Shown here: positions 25,994-33,813 of the stretch, piece after piece
Layout of the letters: every line of letters starts with the position of its first letter
Numbering within the stretch: position 1 is the first letter of the stretch
Source of the DNA: CAVPWP01 sp050789285
Lineage (GTDB): Bacteria > Pseudomonadota > Alphaproteobacteria > Rhodobacterales > Rhodobacteraceae
Direction of reading: 5' to 3'
DNA length: 64,000 bases
NCBI RefSeq assembly: GCF_050789285.1
Contig: NZ_JBOUVX010000003.1
Span: 620,001 to 684,000 of the forward strand
Position numbers and translations under genes: made by a program
Notes under the pieces: generated by a model
Databases searched by the model: none
What the model was told of the DNA's origin: nothing
The model's input: the letters and a program-made list of their open reading frames with translations, nothing else

Positions 25994-28195
25994 CTACCGC
26001 CCCCGCCGGCGCACGTTCCCGCCGCGCTGCCCGGCCCGTCCTGCCGTGCTGCGGCCGCTGGTTTTGGCGCCTTCCTCGACCGCCTTCTCGACGGCGTATT
26101 GCCGCGCAAGGGGGTCGTCGCTGATCACCAGGTCCACCGTTTCCAGGCGCTTGATCTCGTCGCGCAGCCGCGCGGCTTCCTCGAACTCGAGGTTCTCGGC
26201 GGCCTTGCGCATGTCGGCGCGCAGTCCGTCCAGCACCGCCTCCAGGTTGGCGCCGTGCAGCGGCTTGTCGATCTTCGCCGTCACGCGGCTCATGTCGGTG
26301 TCGCCCTTGTAGAGGCCGGACAACACGTCCTCGACGTTCTTCTTCACGGTCTCGGGCGTGATCCCGTGTTCGATGTTGTAGGCCATTTGCTTGGTGCGGC
26401 GGCGTTCGGTTTCCTTCAGCGCGCGCTCCATGCTGCCGGTGATGCGGTCGGCGTACATGATGACGCGGCCTTCGGCATTGCGCGCGGCCCGCCCGATCGT
26501 CTGGATCAGCGAGGTTTCCGAACGCAGGAAGCCTTCCTTGTCGGCGTCCAGAATGGCCACCAGCCCGCATTCGGGAATGTCGAGGCCTTCGCGCAGAAGG
26601 TTGATGCCCACAAGCACGTCGAAGGCGCCCAGACGCAGGTCGCGCAGGATCTCGATCCGTTCGATCGTGTCGATGTCCGAATGCATGTAGCGCACGCGAA
26701 TGCCCTGTTCGTGCAGGTATTCGGTCAGGTCCTCGGCCATGCGCTTGGTCAGCGTCGTGACCAGCGTGCGCATCCCGCGCTGGGCGACCTTGCGCACCTC
26801 GTCGAGAAGGTCGTCGACCTGCATCGACACGGGGCGGATCTCGACCTCGGGGTCCAGAAGGCCGGTGGGGCGGATGACCTGTTCGGTGAAGACGCCGCCG
26901 GCCTGCTCGAGCTCCCACGCGGCGGGCGTGGCGCTGACGAAGACCGACTGCGGGCGCATGGCGTCCCATTCCTCGAATTTCAGGGGGCGGTTGTCCATAC
27001 AAGACGGCAGGCGGAAGCCGTGTTCGGCCAGCGTGAACTTGCGCCGGTAGTCGCCCCGGTACATGCCGCCGATCTGCGGGACGCTGACGTGGCATTCGTC
27101 GGCGAAGACGATCGCATGGTCGGGGATGAACTCGAACAGCGTGGGCGGCGGCTCTCCCGGGGCGCGGCCGGTCAGATAGCGGCTGTAGTTCTCGATCCCG
27201 TTGCACACGCCCGTCGCCTCGAGCATCTCGAGGTCGAAGTTGGTGCGCTGCTCGAGCCGCTGCGCCTCGAGCAGCTTGCCCTCGTTGACCAGTTGATCAA
27301 GGCGCTGGCGCAGTTCCTTCCGGATGCCCACGATCGCCTGCTGAAGCGTTGGCTTCGGCGTCACGTAGTGGCTGTTGGCATAGATGCGGATGCGTTCGAA
27401 GCTGTCGGTCTTCGCACCCGTCAGCGGATCGAATTCGGTGATCGATTCCAGCTCTTCGCCGAAGAAAGACAGCTTCCACGCCCGGTCTTCGAGGTGGGCC
27501 GGCCAGACCTCGAGGCTGTCGCCGCGCACGCGGAAGGACCCGCGCTGGAAGGCCTGGTCGTTGCGGCGGTACTGCTGGGCCACGAGGTCGGCCATGACCC
27601 GGCGCTGGTCATAGCTTTTCCCGATCTCGAGGTCCTGGGTCATGGCGCCATAGGTTTCGACCGACCCGATGCCGTAGATGCACGACACCGAGGCGACGAT
27701 GATGACGTCGTCGCGTTCCAGAAGCGCCCGCGTGGCCGAGTGGCGCATGCGGTCGATCTGTTCGTTGATCTGGGATTCCTTCTCGATATAGGTGTCCGAG
27801 CGCGGCACATAGGCTTCGGGCTGGTAGTAGTCGTAGTAGCTGACGAAATACTCGACCGCATTCTCGGGGAAGAAGCCCTTGAACTCGCCGTAAAGCTGGG
27901 CGGCAAGTGTCTTGTTGGGGGCCAGGATGATCGCGGGGCGCTGGGTCTCTTCGATCACCTTGGCCATGGTGAAGGTCTTGCCGGTGCCGGTCGCGCCGAG
28001 AAGGACCTGGTTGCGTTCGCCCGACAGCACGCCCGCCGAAAGTTCGGCAATGGCCGTGGGCTGGTCGCCGGCGGCCCGGAAATCGGTGTGCATCACGAAG
28101 CGCCGCCCCCCTTCGAGCTTGTCGCGGGCGCGGACGTCTCCGGCAGGGGCAGACACGGGGGCAGAGGCAGGGGCGGTCAGGCTGGACTCGGGCAT
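25994..28195 (-). CDS. uvrB: excinuclease ABC subunit B
   Basis: The product has 733 residues. ATG 28195 (GAAGGGA upstream) is preferred to GTG 28258. UvrB loads from UvrA onto damaged DNA and recruits UvrC. Walker A is GATGTGKT, the beta-hairpin YYDYYQPEAYVP is present, helicase motifs include FADECHVS and the C-terminal UVR coiled coil (EEAARLRDEIKRLE) is intact. A Pro/Ala/Ser-rich N-terminal extension of about 25 residues and a basic Gly/Arg tail of about 35 residues make it longer than the usual 670. Confidence 0.96.
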   Translation of the reverse strand: MPESSLTAPASAPVSAPAGDVRARDKLEGGRRFVMHTDFRAAGDQPTAIAELSAGVLSGERNQVLLGATGTGKTFTMAKVIEETQRPAIILAPNKTLAAQLYGEFKGFFPENAVEYFVSYYDYYQPEAYVPRSDTYIEKESQINEQIDRMRHSATRALLERDDVIIVASVSCIYGIGSVETYGAMTQDLEIGKSYDQRRVMADLVAQQYRRNDQAFQRGSFRVRGDSLEVWPAHLEDRAWKLSFFGEELESITEFDPLTGAKTDSFERIRIYANSHYVTPKPTLQQAIVGIRKELRQRLDQLVNEGKLLEAQRLEQRTNFDLEMLEATGVCNGIENYSRYLTGRAPGEPPPTLFEFIPDHAIVFADECHVSVPQIGGMYRGDYRRKFTLAEHGFRLPSCMDNRPLKFEEWDAMRPQSVFVSATPAAWELEQAGGVFTEQVIRPTGLLDPEVEIRPVSMQVDDLLDEVRKVAQRGMRTLVTTLTKRMAEDLTEYLHEQGIRVRYMHSDIDTIERIEILRDLRLGAFDVLVGINLLREGLDIPECGLVAILDADKEGFLRSETSLIQTIGRAARNAEGRVIMYADRITGSMERALKETERRRTKQMAYNIEHGITPETVKKNVEDVLSGLYKGDTDMSRVTAKIDKPLHGANLEAVLDGLRADMRKAAENLEFEEAARLRDEIKRLETVDLVISDDPLARQYAVEKAVEEGAKTSGRSTAGRAGQRGGNVRRRGR

Positions 28196-28558
28196 GGGCG
28201 ATTCCCTTCGCGGCCCCTCAGATTTGATCACTTTTTGTTCCGGTTCAACCAGCGGCACACACCGCGCAGGGCCCGATCTTCGTGCGTTTGGGCAGAATGC
28301 GGCCCAAGATCACGCCGACGCGACCAGATTTTCCTTGCGCGTGAACATATGTATCGCATAGGTTGTAAAGGCAAGCAGCAGTACTACCGGCTGCCGGCCA
28401 GACCCAGAACCACCCCACCCCTCACTCCTGTGTCCGGCCGGCAGCCACTTTCCGGCGTGCCGGCAAGCCGGATCGTCGTTCCGCGACGAAGACGCGTCTT
28501 GCCCTGATGACGGAATTTTTCCATAGAGACAGGCGCAACGGTCCGACGGAGTCCTTTC
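28196..28558. promoter_or_regulatory. uvrB / NDUFS4-like intergenic region with candidate uvrB promoter
   Basis: 363 bases without a gene. On the minus strand TTGCCT, 17 bases, CATATG (about 28348-28376) is a plausible uvrB promoter. The half nearer the plus-strand gene holds a long hairpin listed separately and a short GC-rich dyad around 28451-28471. I saw no GTTC-N7-GTTC LexA box of the alphaproteobacterial type. Confidence 0.4.
28389..28446 (+). ncRNA. long hairpin with C-rich loop upstream of NDUFS4-like gene
   Basis: GGCTGCCGGCC (28389-28399) pairs perfectly with GGCCGGCAGCC (28436-28446) around a 36-base loop, which is almost free of G and contains CCACCCCACCCCTCACTCC. It lies 112 bases before the next start codon, so it could be a leader structure or a small RNA with an anti-Shine-Dalgarno-like loop. 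No promoter could be assigned. Confidence 0.35.
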
Positions 28559-28870
28559 ATGCGCGCACGCATCTTCCAGCCCGCCCGCACGGCGATGTCG
28601 TCGGGCACGGCGAAGACCCGGCACTGGGTTCTTGAATTCGCGCCGGAAAGCGCGCGGGACATCGACCCGCTGATGGGCTGGACCAGTTCGTCCGACACCC
28701 AAAGCCAGGTGCGGCTGCGCTTCGAAACGAAGGACGAGGCGATCGACTACGCCAAGGAGCACGGGATCGACGCACTGGTGTCCGAGCCCAAGGCCCGCAA
28801 GCCCAACCTGCGCCAGCGCGGCTATGGCGAAAACTTCGCCACCGACCGCCGGGGCGCCTGGACGCACTGA
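28559..28870 (+). CDS. NADH:ubiquinone oxidoreductase NDUFS4-type (18 kDa) accessory subunit
   Basis: The product has 103 residues from ATG 28559. It matches the ETC complex I NDUFS4 family: ARIFQPARTAMSSGTA, WVLEF, a DPLMGWTSSSDT motif and LRFETKDEAIDYAKEHG. This accessory subunit occurs in mitochondria and alphaproteobacteria, where it caps the peripheral arm near the FMN module. The gene stands apart from the nuo operon, as usual in this group, next to tRNA-Arg. Confidence 0.92.
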   Translation: MRARIFQPARTAMSSGTAKTRHWVLEFAPESARDIDPLMGWTSSSDTQSQVRLRFETKDEAIDYAKEHGIDALVSEPKARKPNLRQRGYGENFATDRRGAWTH

Positions 28871-28908
28871 GCGACAGGGCTCTGCGCGCGGTCTCAGCTT
28901 TCGCTTGA

Positions 28909-28942
28909 ACCGGCGCCGGGCTTCGCCCAGAAAGGCGCCGGT
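28909..28942 (+). terminator. inverted repeat between NDUFS4-like gene and tRNA-Arg
   Basis: ACCGGCGCC (28909-28917) and GGCGCCGGT (28934-28942) form a 9-bp stem with a 16-base loop. It ends two bases before the tRNA. It may end the upstream transcript or shape the tRNA precursor; no T-run follows. Confidence 0.4.
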
Positions 28943-28944
28943 GC

Positions 28945-29021
28945 GGTCCCGTAGCTCAACTGGATAGAGCAGCCGACTTCTAATCGGCAGGTTGAGGGTT
29001 CGATTCCTTCCGGGATCGCCA
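28945..29021 (+). tRNA. tRNA-Arg(TCT)
   Basis: 77 bases with encoded CCA. Acceptor GGTCCCG pairs with CGGGATC (one G-T), D stem GCTC/GAGC, anticodon stem GCCGA/TCGGC around loop CTTCTAA, and T stem GAGGG/CCTTC with loop TTCGATT. The anticodon TCT is at 28979-28981 and reads AGA (and AGG by wobble), rare codons in a GC-rich genome. Confidence 0.97.
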
Positions 29022-29507
29022 CCTTGCGTTGCTGCCGTCATGACACCAATGGTGTGCGACAACCGCTTTTGTGCGCGCCCCCGTCACGGACAAACTGCGG
29101 CCCGACCTCCTTTGGAGCACCCATCTGAGTTGGTCCACCGTTAAGTTTGGGAAACGGAGGACAGAGAATTGCGACCAGGCGACACAAGCCAAAGGAAATA
29201 GCTCAGAATCCACGGCAGGTTGGCGTGCTCGTGGGCCACGGGAAGCCGGGGAAGGCGAAGGACGTTCGCGGTCGGACTGCGTGACCGCGCGTCTATTCCG
29301 GCTTATCAACGCCCACCTCCGGCAGGCCTTTTCCCTTGCCGCTCTGCTCTGCGCTGGGCGCGCTTGTTGTCCGGAGGAGCAAGATCGCGACCCGCCCCGT
29401 CATGGGCCACATGTATCGTTTCGTATTCTCGATCACTTGAGCGGCCACCACAGGAAACTGGCCGACCCGGCCGGGCACTCTTTCCCCCCTTTGGCAACTT
29501 GGACGCC
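29022..29507. other. noncoding stretch downstream of tRNA-Arg
   Basis: 486 bases in which no frame gives a credible protein. Composition is somewhat lower in GC than the flanks, especially 29100-29230. No repeat of the tRNA 3' end, integrase or IS end is visible. It may be decayed DNA from an old integration at the tRNA, which is inference only. Confidence 0.3.
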
Positions 29508-30485
29508 CTACCGCGTGCCCGACACCTGTCGCGCCAGCCACTGCCGCCAGCCGCGCGGCTCTGGCACCCCGAAGGTGACTTCGCGCGGGCGTGCCCCCGG
29601 GCCGGGCGGGAGCGGGTCGTCAAGGACGGCGCGCATGAGCTCGGGCAGGCGTCCGATGGCCGACACATGGTGGACCACCCCGTGATCGGACAGGTCCGGA
29701 ACCTTCAGGCGGGTTCCGCCGTAAAGCGCCGTCAGCATCGCGGCATGGGCGGCGTCGGGGGCGTTGCCTTCGGCGAAAACGGCGCACAGCGGCGCGGCGA
29801 GATGGGACAGGCACTCGCACAGTGGATCGAAGGCGGGCGGCATCGGCTGCCCGGCGAGAAGGCGCAGAGGATCGCTGCGCGGCAGCGCGCCGAAGGCGAT
29901 GGCGCGTTCGCACCCCGCCAGCCGGCCGAAGCCCAGCGCCGCCCCACCCCCCCGCGAGACGCCCATCGCGACATGGCGCGCGTAGCCGCCCGCGCGGACA
30001 CGTGCGCCGACCGCCGCGACCAGTTCGGGCAGGCCGTCGGCAAGACCCGGGCAGCCGGCGCGAAAATGGCGGCCCGTGCGGTCGCGCAGGATCAGCACTT
30101 CTACGCGGCGCGCATCGAGCGCCTGCAGGAAGACCGGCGTCCAGGTCCCCGGCCGGCTTGCGGCGCCGGCAAAGACCGTCAGGTGCGTCCGGCCGCGTGA
30201 CGGGCCGGGGGCGGCGTAGTGGCTGTGATCCGCGGCGTCCTCGGTCAGCCGAAAGGGCTGCAGCGCCATGCCGGCCAGCCGCTCGGCCGCGCGCCGGCCT
30301 TCAAGTGCCGCGCGCGCCTCGGGCCGGGCATCGGCCAGGCAGGCGAGGGCCGTGAGATAGTCTGCCGGCGGCAGGCGCGACTCCATCTCCAGCAGTGCCG
30401 CCTCGGCGGCGCGGTCCCGGGCCGCGAGGTAGCGGTCGCACAGGGCCGCCGCGGTCGGAGACAGCGCGGCCGGCGCGTCATTCAT
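29508..30485 (-). CDS. alpha/beta-hydrolase-fold protein in P450-ACP cluster
   Basis: The product has 325 residues. ATG 30485 overlaps the end of the ACP gene by 8 bases; an upstream extension only re-reads that gene. Residues 1-85 are helical and Ala-rich without a known motif. The rest resembles an alpha/beta hydrolase: strand HLTVFAGAA, nucleophile elbow GVSRGGG (about residue 185), a possible acid in AEGNAPDAAH and a His in LSDHGVVHH. No signal peptide. Coupling to an ACP suggests a thioesterase or acyltransferase releasing an ACP-bound acyl chain; family membership is inferred. Confidence 0.6.
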   Translation of the reverse strand: MNDAPAALSPTAAALCDRYLAARDRAAEAALLEMESRLPPADYLTALACLADARPEARAALEGRRAAERLAGMALQPFRLTEDAADHSHYAAPGPSRGRTHLTVFAGAASRPGTWTPVFLQALDARRVEVLILRDRTGRHFRAGCPGLADGLPELVAAVGARVRAGGYARHVAMGVSRGGGAALGFGRLAGCERAIAFGALPRSDPLRLLAGQPMPPAFDPLCECLSHLAAPLCAVFAEGNAPDAAHAAMLTALYGGTRLKVPDLSDHGVVHHVSAIGRLPELMRAVLDDPLPPGPGARPREVTFGVPEPRGWRQWLARQVSGTR

Positions 30486-30765
30486 CCCGGCGGCCCTTCG
30501 CCTCCACGACCTGCGCCAGATGCCCAACAAGCGTGTCGAGCGTGCCCGCGCCGGCGACCTCGTCGTCGTCCAGCTCGATCCCAAGCGCCTCTTCAAGCTG
30601 CATCATCACCTCGAAGCGCGTCAGGCTGTCGAGTTCGAGCACGTCGAAAGGCACGTCCTCGCCGCGGGCGATCGCGCCGGCGAAAAGGGGATTGCCGCGC
30701 ACCCCGGCCGAGGCGTCAAGCGCGTCGATCACCAGCGCGCGGATCTGATGTCCGGTCTCGGTCAC
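30478..30765 (-). CDS. acyl carrier protein-like (phosphopantetheine-binding)
   Basis: The product has 95 residues. The start is GTG 30765 with GAAGGTGG upstream, since no ATG precedes the conserved part. The core ELDSLTRFEVMMQLEEAL carries the DSL motif whose Ser (about residue 47) accepts 4'-phosphopantetheine, followed by an acidic helix III. It is 20 residues longer at the N-terminus than AcpP. It is separated from the P450 gene by 3 bases and overlaps the hydrolase gene, so it is a dedicated carrier and not the fatty-acid-synthesis ACP. Confidence 0.85.
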   Translation of the reverse strand: MTETGHQIRALVIDALDASAGVRGNPLFAGAIARGEDVPFDVLELDSLTRFEVMMQLEEALGIELDDDEVAGAGTLDTLVGHLAQVVEAKGRRDE

Positions 30766-30768
30766 GGA

Positions 30769-31737
30769 TCAGGCCACCTTCAGGCGGAAGGGTTCGGGGA
30801 AGGCGAAGACGTCGTCCTTTCGCAGCGCGAAGGCCGTGACCTCGGGCCGGCCCGGAAGCGTGGCGACGTGGCGTCCGATCTCGCGCCAGAGGTCGAGCGC
30901 GGGCGTGCGCCCCAGGCACAGATGCGCCCCCGCGCCGAAGAAGCCCAGCATCTCGCCCACGCCGGTCTCGTGCAGCTGGAGCGCCGCGCGCAGGGTATCG
31001 CCGGGGCGCAGGTCGTGGTTGCCAAGTCTGCCCTCGGCCACGGCGACCCGGTCGACGAAGGGCACGCCGGTCGCCGGCGGCGCCTCGGGCCAGTCGAGGT
31101 CCGCGAAGGGCCGCCCCTCGCGGAACAGCGCGTGAAGGCTGCGCGCAAGCGTGCCGATCAGCGCGTCGCGCCCCAGGATGACAAGGGCCATGCGCTGCCC
31201 GATGTCGTCTTCGGCGGCGTCCGGGAATGCCGCCACGACCCGCGCGCGCAATGCGCGCAACTCGCCCTCGAGCCGCACCCGGCGCGCGGGTCCAAGGATC
31301 TCGCTGAACAGGCGCGAGACAAGCTCGCCCTCGCCGGGGCCAAGCCCGACGCCCGACAGCTCCTCCAGCACGTCGCCCACCAGCGGGACGACGACCTCGG
31401 CCATCATGTCCACGTCGCCGGGGGCGGCCAGCGCCTCGAGGCGCGCCGCGACAAGCGTGGGCATTCGGGCGCGCAGTATCGGCAGGCGCGGCGCCATCAT
31501 CGCGGCCAGCGCCCGGCGCATCGGCGCATGGCGCGACCGGTCGGCCGCCAGCGGCAGGGCGCGCAACGCGAAGACCGTGGTCGAGAAGTCAAGCCCGGTG
31601 CGCGCCGACAGAACCGCGATCCGGTCGGCGAAGGGCACGACGTCGAGAAGCGGCGAGGTCAGGACCGATGCGGGATCGGGCGGGTCTGCGACGACGCCGC
31701 CGCCCGCAGGACGATCCCGGTCATCGACACAGCCCAT
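30769..31737 (-). CDS. short, divergent cytochrome P450
   Basis: The product has 322 residues. ATG 31737 (AGGTGG upstream) is preferred to an 18-codon extension. The haem loop FGAGAHLCLG (Cys about residue 274) is a clear P450 signature. The I-helix region ILGRDALIG keeps the acidic residue but lacks the following Thr, and I cannot find the K-helix ExxR motif before VAVAEGRL. The protein is about 80 residues shorter than typical bacterial P450s. Next to an ACP it may act on an ACP-tethered acyl group, as P450 BioI does, but loss of core motifs leaves activity uncertain. Confidence 0.75.
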   Translation of the reverse strand: MGCVDDRDRPAGGGVVADPPDPASVLTSPLLDVVPFADRIAVLSARTGLDFSTTVFALRALPLAADRSRHAPMRRALAAMMAPRLPILRARMPTLVAARLEALAAPGDVDMMAEVVVPLVGDVLEELSGVGLGPGEGELVSRLFSEILGPARRVRLEGELRALRARVVAAFPDAAEDDIGQRMALVILGRDALIGTLARSLHALFREGRPFADLDWPEAPPATGVPFVDRVAVAEGRLGNHDLRPGDTLRAALQLHETGVGEMLGFFGAGAHLCLGRTPALDLWREIGRHVATLPGRPEVTAFALRKDDVFAFPEPFRLKVA

Positions 31738-31787
31738 GCGCCACCTGCCCCCAAAAGACGAACATCCCGACGGCAGGCTACACGGTT

Positions 31788-31805
31788 GCAATCGCTTGGC
31801 AAGCG
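31788..31805. promoter_or_regulatory. overlapping hairpin and LacI-like half-palindrome before P450 gene
   Basis: CGCTT-GGC-AAGCG (31793-31805) is an inverted repeat five bases after the ychF stop and may be a weak terminator. It overlaps GCAATCGCTTGG (31788-31799), which matches the GCAATCGnTTG core found at 10063 and 63987 but is not palindromic at its right edge. Confidence 0.3.
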
Positions 31806-31809
31806 CCGC

Positions 31810-32907
31810 TCAGGTGTTGAACAGAAAATGCATCACGTCGCCGTCCTGAACGACGTAGGTCTTGCCTTCGGCGCGCATCTTGCCTGCGTCCTTGGCGCCC
31901 TGTTCGCCGCCACAGGCGACATAGTCGTCATAGGCGATCGTCTCGGCCCGAATGAAGCCCTTTTCGAAATCGCCGTGGATCACGCCTGCCGCCTGCGGGG
32001 CGCGGGTGCCCACGGGAATCGTCCAGGCGCGCGCCTCTTTCGGCCCGGCCGTGAAATAGGTCTGAAGGTGCAAAAGCGCGTAGCCCGCGCGGATCATCCG
32101 GTCGAGCCCCGCCTCGTGCAGCCCCAGCTCCTCGAGGAACATTCCGGCTTCCTCGGGGTCAAGCTGGCTGATCTCCTCCTCGATCTGCGCCGAGATCACG
32201 ACCGAGGCCGCGCCCTGCGCCGCCGCCATCTTGGCCACCGCGTCGGACAGCGCGTTGCCGCTGGCGGCATGGGCCTCGTCGACGTTGCAGACGTAAAGGA
32301 CGGGCTTCGAGGTCAGAAGCTGAAGTCCGGACCAGGCCTTGGCGTCCTCGTCGGGCACCGCGACGGTCCGCGCCGGGCGACCGGCCTCGAGCGCGGCCTG
32401 CGCGGCCTTGAGAAGCCGCTCCTGCTGGATCGCGTCCTTTTCGCCGCCGCGCACCTTGCGGCTCAGGTTCTGCAAGCGCTTCTCGACCGACTCGAGGTCG
32501 GCGAGCATCAGTTCGGTCTCGATCGTCTCGGCGTCGGCCACCGGGTCGACGCGCCCCTCGACATGGGTGACGTCCCCATCCTCGAAACAGCGCAGCACAT
32601 GGGCGATGGCGTCGCATTCGCGGATGTTCGCAAGGAACTGGTTGCCTAGCCCCTCGCCCTTCGAGGCGCCCTTCACGAGGCCCGCGATGTCGACGAAAGT
32701 CATTCGCGTCGGGACGATCTGCTTCGAGCCCGCGATTCGGGCCAGCGTGTCAAGGCGGGCGTCCGGCACCGCGACTTCACCCACGTTGGGTTCGATCGTG
32801 CAGAAGGGGAAATTGGCAGCCTGCGCCGCCGCCGTCCGCGTCAGCGCGTTGAAAAGCGTCGACTTGCCGACGTTCGGCAGCCCCACGATCCCGGTCTTGA
32901 AGCCCAT
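31810..32907 (-). CDS. ychF: redox-regulated ATPase/GTPase YchF
   Basis: The product has 365 residues. ATG 32907 has AAAGGGAG upstream; the 36-codon extension to 33015 is non-homologous. The Obg-like G domain has GLPNVGKSTLFNALT (G1), DIAGLVKGASKGEGLG (G3 with following loop) and a divergent G4 (CNVDE in place of NKxD) that explains the ATP preference of the family. The C-terminal TGS domain ends GDVMHFLFN. It binds ribosomes and is involved in stress and translation quality. The P450 cluster follows 72 bases downstream on the same strand. Confidence 0.96.
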   Translation of the reverse strand: MGFKTGIVGLPNVGKSTLFNALTRTAAAQAANFPFCTIEPNVGEVAVPDARLDTLARIAGSKQIVPTRMTFVDIAGLVKGASKGEGLGNQFLANIRECDAIAHVLRCFEDGDVTHVEGRVDPVADAETIETELMLADLESVEKRLQNLSRKVRGGEKDAIQQERLLKAAQAALEAGRPARTVAVPDEDAKAWSGLQLLTSKPVLYVCNVDEAHAASGNALSDAVAKMAAAQGAASVVISAQIEEEISQLDPEEAGMFLEELGLHEAGLDRMIRAGYALLHLQTYFTAGPKEARAWTIPVGTRAPQAAGVIHGDFEKGFIRAETIAYDDYVACGGEQGAKDAGKMRAEGKTYVVQDGDVMHFLFNT

Positions 32908-33028
32908 CCGTCCGCTCCCTTTCGCTTGTGCGCGCCTCATACTGACAACGCGCGCGCGCCGCAACGCCGGGCGTGATAGAGTCTCGATGCAGGCTCCCGG
33001 CTGCTGCAGCCACACCGGAGGATCGACG

Positions 33029-33451
33029 ATGCAACCAATCCCCTACCTCTTCTTCACCGACCGCTGCGCCGAGGCGATGCGGTTCTATGCCGATGTGTTC
33101 GGATCCCCCGAGCCCGAGATCATGCCTTTCTCCGCCATGCCCGAGGATGAGCGGACGAAGATGCCCGGAATGCCCGACGACGCCGTGATGCACGCCTCGG
33201 TCCGCGTCGGCGACGGGTGGCTTTTCGCCAGCGACGACCCTTCGGGCAGCACGCCGCCGATGGCGGGGGCCTCGGTGAACGTGTCGCTGCCGAACGCCGA
33301 CGAGGCGAGGCGCGTCTTTGCCCGTCTGGCGGATGGCGGCGAGGTGCGGATGCCGCTTGAGGCGACCTTCTGGACACCGGCCTTCGGCGCGCTGACCGAT
33401 CGCTTCGGCACCAGATGGATGATCATGGCCGACAGCCCGCCACCGGCCTGA
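33029..33451 (+). CDS. VOC-family (PhnB-like) protein
   Basis: The product has 140 residues from ATG 33029 with CCGGAGG upstream. It has the glyoxalase/bleomycin-resistance fold of the PhnB/DUF1338-like group: a PYLFFTDRCAEAMRFYADVF N-terminus and a C-terminal FGALTDRFGTRWMI. The typical metal residues are incomplete, so it may bind a small ligand without catalysis. It is divergent from ychF. Confidence 0.85.
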   Translation: MQPIPYLFFTDRCAEAMRFYADVFGSPEPEIMPFSAMPEDERTKMPGMPDDAVMHASVRVGDGWLFASDDPSGSTPPMAGASVNVSLPNADEARRVFARLADGGEVRMPLEATFWTPAFGALTDRFGTRWMIMADSPPPA

Positions 33452-33469
33452 GGCCCGCGCAGGCCGGCC

Positions 33470-33679
33470 CTAGCGGTTCTCGCGCCAGGCGCGTTCGCGC
33501 CGGTCCTCGCGGGCCTGGAAGATCAGGATCCAGGCCAGGATGACGAACATCGGATGGGTCAGCCCGCCCGAGAAGACCAGCGCCGGAATCCAGATCAGGA
33601 AAACGACGAGGGCGATGATCAGTCGACCCGCGATGAGGATCGACAGCGGTGGAAGCAGCAGGGCAAGCACGTAATTCAT
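33470..33679 (-). CDS. small membrane protein of the YqaE/Pmp3 type
   Basis: The product has 69 residues. The N-terminal ALLLPPLSILI resembles the conserved LLPPLGVFL of Pmp3/YqaE proteolipids, followed by a second membrane segment (FVILAWILIF) and a charged tail (REDRRERAWREN). Pmp3 proteins affect membrane potential and are stress-induced. Similarity is weak after the first helix, so the family call is tentative. Confidence 0.6.
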   Translation of the reverse strand: MNYVLALLLPPLSILIAGRLIIALVVFLIWIPALVFSGGLTHPMFVILAWILIFQAREDRRERAWRENR

Positions 33680-33750
33680 GCCGCGCAGATAGGCGCGCGC
33701 CCGTTCCGCCGCAAGCCCGCCGCGCCGTGGCCGCGGATACCGTGCAATCG

Positions 33751-33791
33751 CGCCCTTGCATCCGCCCGCGCCTTGGGCGAGAGCAAGGGCG
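33751..33791 (+). promoter_or_regulatory. hairpin in the trpA leader
   Basis: CGCCCTTGC (33751-33759) pairs with GCAAGGGCG (33783-33791); an inner CGCCC/GGGCG stem extends it. It lies 10 bases before the GGAGGG ribosome site of trpA. No Trp-rich leader peptide is evident, so classic attenuation is not supported. Confidence 0.4.
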
Positions 33792-33813
33792 GACGTGAAC
33801 GGAGGGATGGCCC

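Noticed and set aside
28343..28354. GAACATATGTAT resembling a Gram-positive-type SOS box before uvrB
   Set aside because: Alphaproteobacterial LexA uses GTTC-N7-GTTC. The match here to the other type is imperfect and no correct box is nearby, so SOS control of uvrB is not claimed.
28310..29062. Minus-strand frame reading through tRNA-Arg with SRKESNPQPAD
   Set aside because: This peptide is the well-known spurious translation of a reverse-strand tRNA-Arg gene.
33015..33015. Extended ychF start at 33015
   Set aside because: YchF proteins begin at MGFK; the extension is not conserved and runs into the divergent promoter region.
33743..33760. TGCAA-N8-TTGCA inverted repeat upstream of trpA as a LacI-type site
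   Set aside because: The half sites are 8 bases apart without a central CG, and the right half forms part of a stronger hairpin.
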